From: B1 sp964355075
GTDB lineage: Bacteria; Bacteroidota; Bacteroidia; UKL13-3
Direction: 5' to 3'
Length of the DNA stretch: 64,000 nucleotides
NCBI GenBank assembly: GCA_964355075.1
Contig: CAYHCF010000012.1
Coordinates: 31,639 to 95,638, forward strand
Under the pieces are notes generated by a model. The model saw only the letters and a list, made by a program, of their open reading frames with translations, made no database searches and was not told where the DNA came from. The translations under genes and the position numbers were made by a program. Positions 10,095-17,601 of this stretch are shown here, one piece after another (position 1 is the stretch's first letter; every line of letters starts with the position of its first letter).

Positions 10095-10682
10095 ATGAAA
10101 TTTGAAGAGGCCGAGAAGTTTATCCATAATAAATTAAAGTGTGAGATTCCTCATTCTTTATTTTACCACAGTTATGGGCATACCATGGACGTTTTGAATG
10201 CTGCAAATCAATTGGCCGAAATGGAATCTATTATCGGGGATGATTTATTATTGCTTCGTATAGCTGTTTTGCTTCATGATTCAGGATTTACTGTTCAATC
10301 TTCTAATCATGAGGAGATTGGATGCGAAATTGCCAGAAATATTTTACCCCAGTTTGATTTCACTGAAAAGGAAATCGAGACCATTTGCGGGATGATTATG
10401 GCAACAAAAATACCTCAAACTCCGCACAACCATTTGGAAGAAATTATTTGTGATGCCGATTTGGATTATTTGGGCAGAGATGATTTTGAACCTATTGCCG
10501 ACTCTTTATACAAAGAACTCGAAATTTATCATATTATCTCGGATGTAAATGACTGGAACCGACTGCAATTGAAATTTCTGGAAAGTCATCATTACTTTTC
10601 CAAAAGCGCGCTATCTTTACGTCATGAAAAAAAACAAAAACACATGCAAAAAATTAAAGACATCGTAAATTCGATTAAATAA
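10095..10682 (+). CDS. HD-domain phosphohydrolase (second paralogue)
   Basis: Cytoplasmic HD-family enzyme of 195 residues with H25 and H29 (FYHSYGH), H61-D62 (LLHDSGF) and CDADLDYLGRDDF (D120-D130). It closely resembles the protein at 2407 in length and in long shared strings, so the two are paralogues separated by three genes. It starts 79 bases after the adenylate cyclase and ends 7 bases before the universal stress protein gene, so these three may be one transcript. Hydrolysis of a nucleotide, conceivably the cyclase product or a derivative, is an inference from context only. Confidence 0.85.
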   Translation: MKFEEAEKFIHNKLKCEIPHSLFYHSYGHTMDVLNAANQLAEMESIIGDDLLLLRIAVLLHDSGFTVQSSNHEEIGCEIARNILPQFDFTEKEIETICGMIMATKIPQTPHNHLEEIICDADLDYLGRDDFEPIADSLYKELEIYHIISDVNDWNRLQLKFLESHHYFSKSALSLRHEKKQKHMQKIKDIVNSIK

Positions 10683-10689
10683 TACTACT

Positions 10690-11517
10690 ATGAGCCAAAA
10701 ACCAATAATCCTTGTACCTACTGATTTCACTGCCGTTGGAGATAGTGCAGTACAATATGCTGTCAGACTTTCAAAAATACTGAATGCCCGGATTGAATTG
10801 CTTCATGTCGTGGGGAATTCAAAAGACCCTTCCATGGCAAAAGTTGCGCTTTCAGGACTTGCCACTAAGCTTGAAAAAGAGAAAATAGAGGTTATTACCC
10901 GGATTGAAAGCGGGAATATTTTTGATGATATTGGCAAAGTTGCCCATGAAATAGAAGCTAGGTTAATAGTGATGGGAACCCATGGTGTGAAAGGCATGCA
11001 GCATGTTTTGGGTTCTAAAGCATTAAAGGTAATTACCAATTCGGATGTGCCTTTTATTGTGGTTCAAAAGAAACCTATGAAACCCGAAGGCTTTAAAAAT
11101 ATTGTGATACCGGTTGACTTTAACCAGGAAGTTAAACAGAGTATTAAATATGCATGGGAAATAGGAAAATACTTCCAATCGAAAATTCACATTGTTTACG
11201 TAAAGGAAAAGGATCCCTACATAGCCGCTAAAATTGAACGCAATATTCCTTTTGCCAAAGAACTTTTTAAGGAAAACAAGGTTGCCTACGAAATAATTGA
11301 ATTAGAGAAGAAAGATTTTATTAAGGAAGTAATGAAGTATAGCCAAACTGTTGATGCCGATTTGCTAACCATTATCAATAACCACGAAAATATTATGACT
11401 TATTTCGGAGGTTCCTTTGAACAAACCATCATTGGAAATACCGAAGAAATTCCAGTACTGGTTATTAATCAGATCTCTTCCATTATGGCCTATAGCTTTA
11501 GCATCTATTTTGGATAA
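10690..11517 (+). CDS. Universal stress protein, tandem UspA domains
   Basis: Cytoplasmic protein of 275 residues with two consecutive Usp domains. The first (1-125) has the classic PTDFTAVGDSAVQYAV opening and the ATP-loop-like GTHGVKGMQHVLGS ending VPFIVVQKK. The second (about 130-275) starts FKNIVIPVDF and is weaker in its nucleotide loop (NNHENIMTYFGGSFEQTIIG, ending IPVLVIN). Such proteins bind ATP or similar nucleotides and help in stress survival. It directly follows the HD gene (7-base gap), suggesting a joint signalling operon with the cyclase. Confidence 0.85.
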   Translation: MSQKPIILVPTDFTAVGDSAVQYAVRLSKILNARIELLHVVGNSKDPSMAKVALSGLATKLEKEKIEVITRIESGNIFDDIGKVAHEIEARLIVMGTHGVKGMQHVLGSKALKVITNSDVPFIVVQKKPMKPEGFKNIVIPVDFNQEVKQSIKYAWEIGKYFQSKIHIVYVKEKDPYIAAKIERNIPFAKELFKENKVAYEIIELEKKDFIKEVMKYSQTVDADLLTIINNHENIMTYFGGSFEQTIIGNTEEIPVLVINQISSIMAYSFSIYFG

Positions 11518-11604
11518 GGTCTGAACCAAAAAAGTATCGGACTTATGCGTGAATCCAATTATTATTTCATTGGAAAAATTGCTAAATATTAATTTCGGGT
11601 TATG

Positions 11605-11612
11605 TATGTTTG
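11605..11612 (+). promoter_or_regulatory. Promoter -7 box just before the prenyl synthase start
   Basis: TATGTTTG matches TAnnTTTG exactly and ends 7 bases before the ATG at 11620, predicting a leader of only a few bases. No good TTTG lies 19-21 bases upstream, so the call rests on one box. Confidence 0.4.
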
Positions 11613-11619
11613 AACCGAA

Positions 11620-12588
11620 ATGACAAATTATACCGATCTTCTTAACCTCATCAAGGCTAAAATAGCTTCCACAACCTTTGGTACCAATCCAAAAAATTTG
11701 TATGACCCTATTGATTATATGATGCAGCTGGGCGGAAAACGCCTTCGTCCTGTTCTTACTTTGATGGCTTGTGAATTGTTTGACAAGGATGTAAAAAAGG
11801 CATTAAATGCCGCTTTAGCGATTGAAGTATTTCATAATTTCACCCTGGTTCATGATGATATTATGGACAATGCACCCTTAAGAAGAGGAAAGGAAACCAT
11901 TTATAAAAAGTGGGATCTGCCCGTTGCTATCTTAAGTGGGGATCTGATGATGATTAAAGCGGTAGAACTATTGGCCAGAACACAAAATACATCCCTGCTT
12001 CCCATTCTTGAAGTATTTAATAAAACTGCTGCCGAAGTTTGCGAGGGACAACAAATTGACATGAATTTTGAAACCACCTTTAACGTGAAACAGGAAGAAT
12101 ACCTGGAGATGATCACTTTAAAAACCGCAGTATTGCTTGGCGGAGCTTTGAAAATAGGTGCTTTAATAGGTGGTGCGCCTATGGAAGATGCAAATCACCT
12201 TTACGATTTTGGAAAGAATATTGGTATTGCCTTCCAAATCCAGGACGATATTTTAGATAGCTTTGGGAAGGAAGCTGAAATTGGAAAACGAATTGGGGGT
12301 GACATCGCCTCCAACAAAAAAACCTTATTATGGATCGAACTGATTGAGTCGGCACAAAAAGATGATCTATCCATTTTAAATTCTCTTTTAAATGAAACCG
12401 ATGAAAACAGGAAAATAGCTGAAGTATTGAAACTGTATGAAAAGTATCAGATCAAACAATTTGCCGAACAAAAGAAACAACAATTTTTAGACAAATCTTT
12501 TAATCACCTGGCGCTAGTAAATGTTTCGGTTGAACGCAAATTAGTTTTGCAACAAACTGCAAATGAATTGATGAGCCGGATGAGTTGA
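11620..12588 (+). CDS. Polyprenyl diphosphate synthase
   Basis: Trans-isoprenyl diphosphate synthase of 322 residues, supplying the prenyl chain for menaquinone or other isoprenoids. The first aspartate-rich motif is DDIMD with following RRG (HDDIMDNAPLRRG); the second is FQIQDDILD; the substrate-binding GGKRLRP is near residue 40. The first motif lacks the two-residue insertion of bacterial type farnesyl synthases, and the fifth residue before it is Phe (FTLVHDD), which in this family usually limits product length to about C15-C20. So a short-chain (C15-C20) product is somewhat more likely than C35-C40; this is a sequence-rule inference. The gene stands alone, convergent with recG. Confidence 0.88.
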   Translation: MTNYTDLLNLIKAKIASTTFGTNPKNLYDPIDYMMQLGGKRLRPVLTLMACELFDKDVKKALNAALAIEVFHNFTLVHDDIMDNAPLRRGKETIYKKWDLPVAILSGDLMMIKAVELLARTQNTSLLPILEVFNKTAAEVCEGQQIDMNFETTFNVKQEEYLEMITLKTAVLLGGALKIGALIGGAPMEDANHLYDFGKNIGIAFQIQDDILDSFGKEAEIGKRIGGDIASNKKTLLWIELIESAQKDDLSILNSLLNETDENRKIAEVLKLYEKYQIKQFAEQKKQQFLDKSFNHLALVNVSVERKLVLQQTANELMSRMS

Positions 12589-12658
12589 AGGGATAAAACT
12601 CCTGCTATTGAATTATTAAAAATATCATTTGAAATAAATAATTAATTTTTCTGTTGGT

Positions 12659-14758
12659 TCATGAAATCCTGCCCCATTTGGCCGTTTTTTTATAAAGTGC
12701 ATAATGTTCGGCCAATGGCTTATTAACCTCTAATTTTAGGTTCGGATCCTGATCCAATATCTCCTGAGCAGCAATCCGGGCCAAAGTTAGAATGTTTGAA
12801 TCTTTTGCCAGGTCAGCAATTTTTAAATCCAGAATGCCCGATTGCGCCGTTCCTTCTAATTGCCCCGGACCACGTAATTTCAAATCTACTTCAGCAATTT
12901 TAAAACCGTCATTGGTTTCGCATAAGGTCTTCAACCTTTGTTTGGCTTCTTTGGTAAGTTTATAATCACTCATTAAAATACAATAGGACTGATCTGCCCC
13001 TCGTCCTACTCTTCCCCGCAACTGATGCAATTGCGATAAGCCGAATTTCTGTGCACTTTCAATAACCATAATACTTGCATTGGGAACATCAACTCCTACT
13101 TCAATAACCGTAGTTGCCACCATAATCTGAGTTTCTCCTTTTACAAATCGTTTCATTTCCATTGCCTTTTCGGCTGCCTTTAACTTGCCGTGCACCATAC
13201 TTACATGGTAGTTAGGTTCCCGAAACTCTCTGCATATGCTTTCATATCCTTCAAGCAGGTTCTTAAAACTTAAGGTTTCAGATTCATCAATCAAGGGATA
13301 AACAATATAGATCTGTCGTCCTTTAGCCATTTCATTTTTCATAAATCCAAAAACGGCCAATCGGTTCGTATCAAAACGCAAAAGAGTTCGAATAGGTTTC
13401 CTGCCTGCCGGCATTTCGTCAATAACAGAAATATCCAAATCACCGTACAATGTCATTGCCAGCGTGCGGGGAATGGGTGTTGCCGTCATGACTAAAACAT
13501 GTGGAGGAAACTTGTTCTTTTGCCAGAGTTTTGCTCTTTGTTCCACCCCAAAGCGATGTTGTTCATCCACAATGGCCATTCCCAGATTTTTAAACTGAAC
13601 CTTTGTTTCAATTAAAGCATGTGTACCTATCAAAATATGTAGTTCGCCATTTTCAAGTCCTTCATGTATCAGCTTTCTTTCTTTAGCGCCGGTTGCTCCT
13701 CGTAATAATTTTACGTTTACCGGTAAATCTTTTAACAACTTTTTTAAGGTCTCATAATGCTGATTAGCCAGAATTTCAGTTGGAGCCATCATACAAGCCT
13801 GATATCCGTTATCAATGGCCATAAGCATGCTCATTAACGCTACAACCGTTTTGCCGCTTCCTACATCACCCTGAACCAAACGATTCATCTGAATACCCCT
13901 TTTAACATCTACCCGTATTTCTTTGATAACCCTTTTTTGTGCCTGGGTTAATTCAAAAGGAAGGCAATCTTTATAGAATGTATTAAAGAGTTCTCCGATA
14001 TGCTCCAGTTTAATTCCATTTACCAATTGATTTCTTTTCATCTTGAACCGAAGCAGGCGCAATTGAATAAAAAAGAACTCCTCAAACTTTAATCTCATTT
14101 CGGCCGAAACAAGTGTGCTTAGGTTCTGCGGAAAATGAATCTGCTGCAAGGCTTGTTGCCGTTCTATTAATTTATATTGAACACAGAGCCGTTGCGGGAG
14201 GTCTTCTTCCACATAAAACCGGGGATCAAGAATCAGTGTATTTAGCATTTTCATTAACGCCTTTGAATCTAATCCCCTCGCTCTCATTTTTTCGGTAACC
14301 GAATACAAAGGCATAATGTGCAGGTATTTTTTTGTTTCCACATCATCAGGATCATCCATATTTGGATGCACCATATTAATTACACCGTTAAACGCTGTGG
14401 GTTTTCCAAATACCAGATAAACCTTTTTTGGTTTCAGCACATCCTTTAACCACCTATGTCCCTGAAACCAGACTAACTCAATAACACCCGTTTCATCACG
14501 CAATTCAGCCACTAATCTCTGACCTCCTTTTTGACCAATGGTTCTCATATTTGATAATGTGCCTTTGAGCTGAATATAGGGCATATCGTCACTGATCTCT
14601 GCTATTTTATAGGTTTTACTTCTATCCACATGCCGGTAAGGAAAATGAAAAAGCAGATCGTTGAAAGTAAAAATTTCCAACTCCTTTTTAAGCAATTCAG
14701 CTTTTGCAGGACCAACGCCTTTCAGGTATTCGATAGGTGTACTTAAATAGGAATTCAT
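12659..14758 (-). CDS. recG: ATP-dependent DNA helicase RecG
   Basis: Branched-DNA helicase that remodels stalled forks and Holliday junctions. It has 699 residues, the normal length. In order: N-terminal wedge/OB domain (ELVWFQGHRWLKD), Walker A GDVGSGKT (about residue 295), motif II DEQH (IVDEQHRFGVEQR), motif III MTATPIPRTLAMT, and the SF2 C-terminal motifs STVIEVGVDVPNA-like (ATTVIEVGVDVPNASIM) and QLRGRVGRG. The C-terminal RecG-specific region ends KTAKWGRIS. The ATG at 14758 is preferred to longer frames that run through the GC-rich repeat at 14780. Confidence 0.97.
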   Translation of the reverse strand: MNSYLSTPIEYLKGVGPAKAELLKKELEIFTFNDLLFHFPYRHVDRSKTYKIAEISDDMPYIQLKGTLSNMRTIGQKGGQRLVAELRDETGVIELVWFQGHRWLKDVLKPKKVYLVFGKPTAFNGVINMVHPNMDDPDDVETKKYLHIMPLYSVTEKMRARGLDSKALMKMLNTLILDPRFYVEEDLPQRLCVQYKLIERQQALQQIHFPQNLSTLVSAEMRLKFEEFFFIQLRLLRFKMKRNQLVNGIKLEHIGELFNTFYKDCLPFELTQAQKRVIKEIRVDVKRGIQMNRLVQGDVGSGKTVVALMSMLMAIDNGYQACMMAPTEILANQHYETLKKLLKDLPVNVKLLRGATGAKERKLIHEGLENGELHILIGTHALIETKVQFKNLGMAIVDEQHRFGVEQRAKLWQKNKFPPHVLVMTATPIPRTLAMTLYGDLDISVIDEMPAGRKPIRTLLRFDTNRLAVFGFMKNEMAKGRQIYIVYPLIDESETLSFKNLLEGYESICREFREPNYHVSMVHGKLKAAEKAMEMKRFVKGETQIMVATTVIEVGVDVPNASIMVIESAQKFGLSQLHQLRGRVGRGADQSYCILMSDYKLTKEAKQRLKTLCETNDGFKIAEVDLKLRGPGQLEGTAQSGILDLKIADLAKDSNILTLARIAAQEILDQDPNLKLEVNKPLAEHYALYKKTAKWGRIS

Positions 14759-14779
14759 GCGAACGCAATATAATAAAAA

Positions 14780-14809
14780 ATCCCCTCCTTGGCGGGGCAG
14801 GGGTGGGTG
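14780..14809. repeat. GC-rich extragenic repeat upstream of recG
   Basis: A run of about 30 bases (CCCCTCCTTGGCGGGG followed by CAGGGGTGGG) in otherwise AT-rich DNA between the divergent recG and WG-repeat genes. CCCC and GGGG arms can pair. On the minus strand it reads as CACCCACCCC...; I recall such elements as dispersed repeats in Bacteroidota and other phyla, from memory only. Confidence 0.5.
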
Positions 14810-14904
14810 CTTGAATGTTGGCGGATCTCAATAGCAAAAAACCAATTTCGCATCCAATTTCGCACAATGTAGAAATCTTTTTACGCCAACCTAAATTGTA
14901 TTCA

Positions 14905-14912
14905 TACTTTTG
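14905..14912 (+). promoter_or_regulatory. Promoter -7 box abutting the WG-repeat start
   Basis: TACTTTTG fits TAnnTTTG and ends four bases before the ATG at 14917, which implies a leaderless or nearly leaderless mRNA. A TTTT run about 21 bases upstream could be the -33 region. Confidence 0.5.
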
Positions 14913-14916
14913 CGGC

Positions 14917-16029
14917 ATGAAAAATTTGTTATTTGCAGTTTTATTTCTTTTTGGTTTGCAAGCTTCGGCTCAGCATTTATACCCGATTGCCAAGAAAAAA
15001 AAATGGGGCTATATGGATGCGAACGGTAAAATTTCCATAGATTTTAAGTATGACCTGGCACAAAATTTCAATGAAGGTTTTGCCTCAGTAGCCTTAGGGA
15101 ACATGCCTTGTTTGATTGATGCCAAAGAAAACCGAATCATAGATACGGGATTATATCAGTATATCGGTACTTTTTCAAATGGATTGGTTTCCGTAATGGA
15201 TTATAAATACCGGCGCTTTTATCTGAATGCAAAAGGAAAAGTAGTATTAACCATGCCCTCCGAAATTTATGATGCCCGCACCTTTTACAAAGGAATAGCC
15301 CGGGTTGGCAAAAAAATAGATATTGTTCAAAATAAATTTGGGTTCGACATCAGTAATTTGGGTTATAAATTTGCATATATCAAAAAAGATGGCAGCTATT
15401 TAACGGGTTTTGATTTTGATGATGGGGATGATTTTGAAGAAAATCCAGCCAGAATAATGATAGGTCAGCAATTTGGGCTATTAGATTCCTCTGGTAAAGT
15501 AATTGCTACCGCCCAATACAGTACCTTAAGTAGTTTTAATGATAGCGTAGCCGCTTTCTCGATTACCGGAAAATTCGGCTATTTGAACAAAGCCGGCGAT
15601 ATAATTATTCCTGCCCAATTTATGTATGCCAAAGAGTTCAATGAAGGTTTGGCAGCTATAGAAGTAGAAGGGAAAATGGGATTTATAAACAAAGCCGGAA
15701 TTCTGGTTATACCTGCCTTGTATGATAATGTTCGACCGTATTCAGAAGGCCGAGCAGCTGTTCTCCTTAACGGCAAATGGGCATTTGTGGATGCAAATGG
15801 AAAATATATTTACCAACCCTTCTTCGACGAAGCCGGATATTATAACGAAGGCCTTTGTCCGGTAAAGTTAAAAGGGAAATGGGGAGCCATCGATTTAGAA
15901 GGTCATATTGTGGTTCCATTCGATTTTGAAAATGTTGGTATTTTTGAAGACGGTTTGGCTGAAGTAATATTTAGAGGCATTAACCTATATGTGAATACCC
16001 GTGGCGAACTGCTGCCCAAAATGGAATAA
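14917..16029 (+). CDS. Secreted WG-repeat protein
   Basis: Exported protein of 370 residues made of WG (KWG) repeats. The start is MKNLLFAVLFLFGLQASAQ, a signal peptide; a longer frame from 14815 lacks sense and crosses the promoter. About eight repeats of 35-45 residues follow, each with the pattern W/F-G-[FY]-[IM]-[ND]-x-x-G and an E-G-x-A close (KKWGYMDANGK, GKFGYLNKAGD, GKMGFINKAGI, GKWAFVDANGK, GKWGAIDLEGH). Such repeats form beta structures of unknown partner, common in Bacteroidota periplasmic or surface proteins. No catalytic motif was seen. Confidence 0.85.
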   Translation: MKNLLFAVLFLFGLQASAQHLYPIAKKKKWGYMDANGKISIDFKYDLAQNFNEGFASVALGNMPCLIDAKENRIIDTGLYQYIGTFSNGLVSVMDYKYRRFYLNAKGKVVLTMPSEIYDARTFYKGIARVGKKIDIVQNKFGFDISNLGYKFAYIKKDGSYLTGFDFDDGDDFEENPARIMIGQQFGLLDSSGKVIATAQYSTLSSFNDSVAAFSITGKFGYLNKAGDIIIPAQFMYAKEFNEGLAAIEVEGKMGFINKAGILVIPALYDNVRPYSEGRAAVLLNGKWAFVDANGKYIYQPFFDEAGYYNEGLCPVKLKGKWGAIDLEGHIVVPFDFENVGIFEDGLAEVIFRGINLYVNTRGELLPKME

Positions 16030-16159
16030 TGATTGTGTGCCTGAATTAAATATTGCTTAATTCGTGGCTAGCGGATCAAAATTAATGGCTCTATGTGATT
16101 TATAGTGAGTAAAATAATTTGGTTTCACAATTTCAATAGATATAGCATTATTATTTTTA

Positions 16160-16258
16160 CCCTTTCTCGCAGATTTTAGAGATTAAATGGTAGATTTACG
16201 CAGATAAAATACTTTAATAATCTGCGAAATCTGCTGAAATCAGCGTTATCTGCGAGAA
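16160..16258. repeat. Nested inverted repeat in the 16030-16343 gap
   Basis: The outer arms are TTCTCGCAGAT (16164-16174) and its exact complement ATCTGCGAGAA (16248-16258), with CCC/GGG beyond them. Inner arms CGCAGAT (16199-16205) and ATCTGCG (16220-16226) form a second hairpin. The unit CTGCGAAATCTGC is also repetitive. This lies between the convergent WG-repeat and RHH genes. No RNA gene was recognised in the 314-base gap. Confidence 0.5.
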
Positions 16259-16343
16259 CGGGAACCATTTTTAAAATATAACTACTTATGTAACGTAAGC
16301 AGAAATTCACCCAAAATATTCCACAAAGAGCCAAATAAATCCG

Positions 16344-16532
16344 CTAAATCTCATTCTGACTTTTCTGTTTTTGTGCCGCTTTTTCTTTCAATCTTTTCGC
16401 TTCTTTTAAACTTTTGTTCAGCATCCATTCTATTTGACCATTAACACTGCGAAATTCATCAGCAGCCCAATTTTCTACCGCTTTCATCGTTTCTGAATCT
16501 ATCCGCAAGGCAAATGACTTTTTCTCAGACAT
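16344..16532 (-). CDS. Arc/ribbon-helix-helix DNA-binding protein
   Basis: Protein of 62 residues. KSFALRIDSETMKAVENWA has the beta-strand then helix pattern of Arc/MetJ-type ribbon-helix-helix repressors, followed by a second helix (NGQIEWMLNKSLKEAKRL) and a charged tail. It lies 6 bases downstream of the SPFH gene in the same orientation, so the two are probably one operon. No toxin gene is present, so it does not look like an ordinary toxin-antitoxin antidote. It is a natural candidate to bind the repeat at 17410-17428 and autoregulate; that is inference. Confidence 0.75.
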   Translation of the reverse strand: MSEKKSFALRIDSETMKAVENWAADEFRSVNGQIEWMLNKSLKEAKRLKEKAAQKQKSQNEI

Positions 16533-16538
16533 TCTTCT

Positions 16539-17393
16539 TTATTGATTTAAAGTACCAGTATTTATCACAGGTTTTGTCTCACTGTCACCACATAAAACAA
16601 CCATTAAATTACTCACCATGGTTGCTTTCCGGTCTTCATCAAAATGAATGATTTCTTTATCTGCTAATAGTTTTAATGCGCTTTCAACCATACCTACTGC
16701 GCCTTCTACAATTTTATGCCGGGCTGCTACCACAGCTGATGCTTGTTGTCTTCTTAACATAGAATGAGCTATTTCGGGGGCATAAGCTAAATAACCAATT
16801 CTCGACTCAATTACTTCAATTCCGGCAATTTCTAATCGTTCCGAAACTTCAAGTTCAAGCGCTTTGTTTACATCATCAAAATTTGTACTTAAGGTTACGA
16901 TTGCCCTTTCATCTTCAAAATGGTCATATGGAAAAGAACCTGCCAGTTTCCTGACTGCTGAATCCGTTTGAATTCTAATGAACTTTTCATAATTGTCAAC
17001 TTCAAAGGTAGATTTAAAAGTATCGCTTACTTTCCAAACCAGGATCACACTTATCATAATGGGGTTTCCCATTTTGTCGTTCACCTTAATTTTTTCGCTT
17101 TCAAAGTTTCTGGCCCGCAATGACAAGGTAATTCTGTTGTAAAATGGATTTATCCAAAACAAACCATTTTGCTTAACACTTCCTTTATAGTCGCCAAAAA
17201 GTAAAAGAACAATGGAGTTATTCGGACTTATTACCATCAAACCCTTTAACATTAATATCAGTATGGGAAGCAATGAAATAGCCAATACTTTATTGTTTGA
17301 GCTTATGCCATATGCAATGAGTGCCGCCACAATGAGTATGATCAAAACGGCCAAATAACCATTAAAAGGCTTAATAATTTTTTCTGTTTTCAT
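16539..17393 (-). CDS. SPFH/Band-7 membrane scaffold protein
   Basis: Membrane protein of 284 residues. Two hydrophobic segments (about 12-32 and 36-55) precede an SPFH domain (about 75-240: VKQNGLFWINPFYNRITLSLRARNFE... and IEVIESRIGYLAYAPEIAHSMLRRQQASAVVAARHKIVEGAV), the usual stomatin/prohibitin arrangement that oligomerises at membranes and organises microdomains. It is paired with a ribbon-helix-helix gene. No NfeD partner is present. The ATG at 17393 is just inside the operator/promoter region, leaving a short leader. Confidence 0.85.
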   Translation of the reverse strand: MKTEKIIKPFNGYLAVLIILIVAALIAYGISSNNKVLAISLLPILILMLKGLMVISPNNSIVLLLFGDYKGSVKQNGLFWINPFYNRITLSLRARNFESEKIKVNDKMGNPIMISVILVWKVSDTFKSTFEVDNYEKFIRIQTDSAVRKLAGSFPYDHFEDERAIVTLSTNFDDVNKALELEVSERLEIAGIEVIESRIGYLAYAPEIAHSMLRRQQASAVVAARHKIVEGAVGMVESALKLLADKEIIHFDEDRKATMVSNLMVVLCGDSETKPVINTGTLNQ

Positions 17394-17409
17394 AATGTTT
17401 AATATTATA

Positions 17410-17428
17410 TGATATCAATTTGATATCA
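17410..17428. promoter_or_regulatory. Candidate operator: paired TGATATCA sites
   Basis: Two copies of the self-palindromic octamer TGATATCA are separated by ATT (17410-17417, 17421-17428). They directly adjoin a -7 box and lie 17 bases before the SPFH start codon, where a bound repressor would block initiation. Paired short palindromes are typical targets for ribbon-helix-helix dimers, one of which is encoded by the operon. Confidence 0.6.
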
Positions 17429-17436
17429 CAAATATA
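17429..17436 (-). promoter_or_regulatory. -7 box for the SPFH operon
   Basis: On the minus strand this reads TATATTTG, an exact TAnnTTTG match, touching the operator at 17428. The -33 region 19 bases upstream is weak (CATG), which would suit a regulated promoter. Confidence 0.5.
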
Positions 17437-17480
17437 TATGAAAATTTAATATTTACATGCGCATTTCATGTTTCTTTCTC

Positions 17481-17511
17481 TTTCATTTCTATGTCGTAAC
17501 CCCTATTTTTG
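17481..17511 (+). promoter_or_regulatory. Promoter for ileS
   Basis: TTTC (17481-17484), 19 bases, TATTTTTG (17504-17511). It gives a leader of about 85-90 bases before the ileS ATG. I saw no T-box structure in that leader. Confidence 0.5.
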
Positions 17512-17601
17512 CGGACTTTTAATTTGACAATTCTCCTATCCGGTAATTGAATAGTTTCAATCAATTAGCTTGAATATCAAATTAATACCAATGAATTTAC
17601 C

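Noticed and set aside
14815..14916. N-terminal extension of the WG-repeat gene
   Set aside because: It would precede a clear signal peptide and pass through the TACTTTTG promoter.
17512..17601. T-box riboswitch in the ileS leader
   Set aside because: The leader is about 90 bases, without the T-box consensus or a specifier hairpin, and T-boxes are not typical in this phylum.
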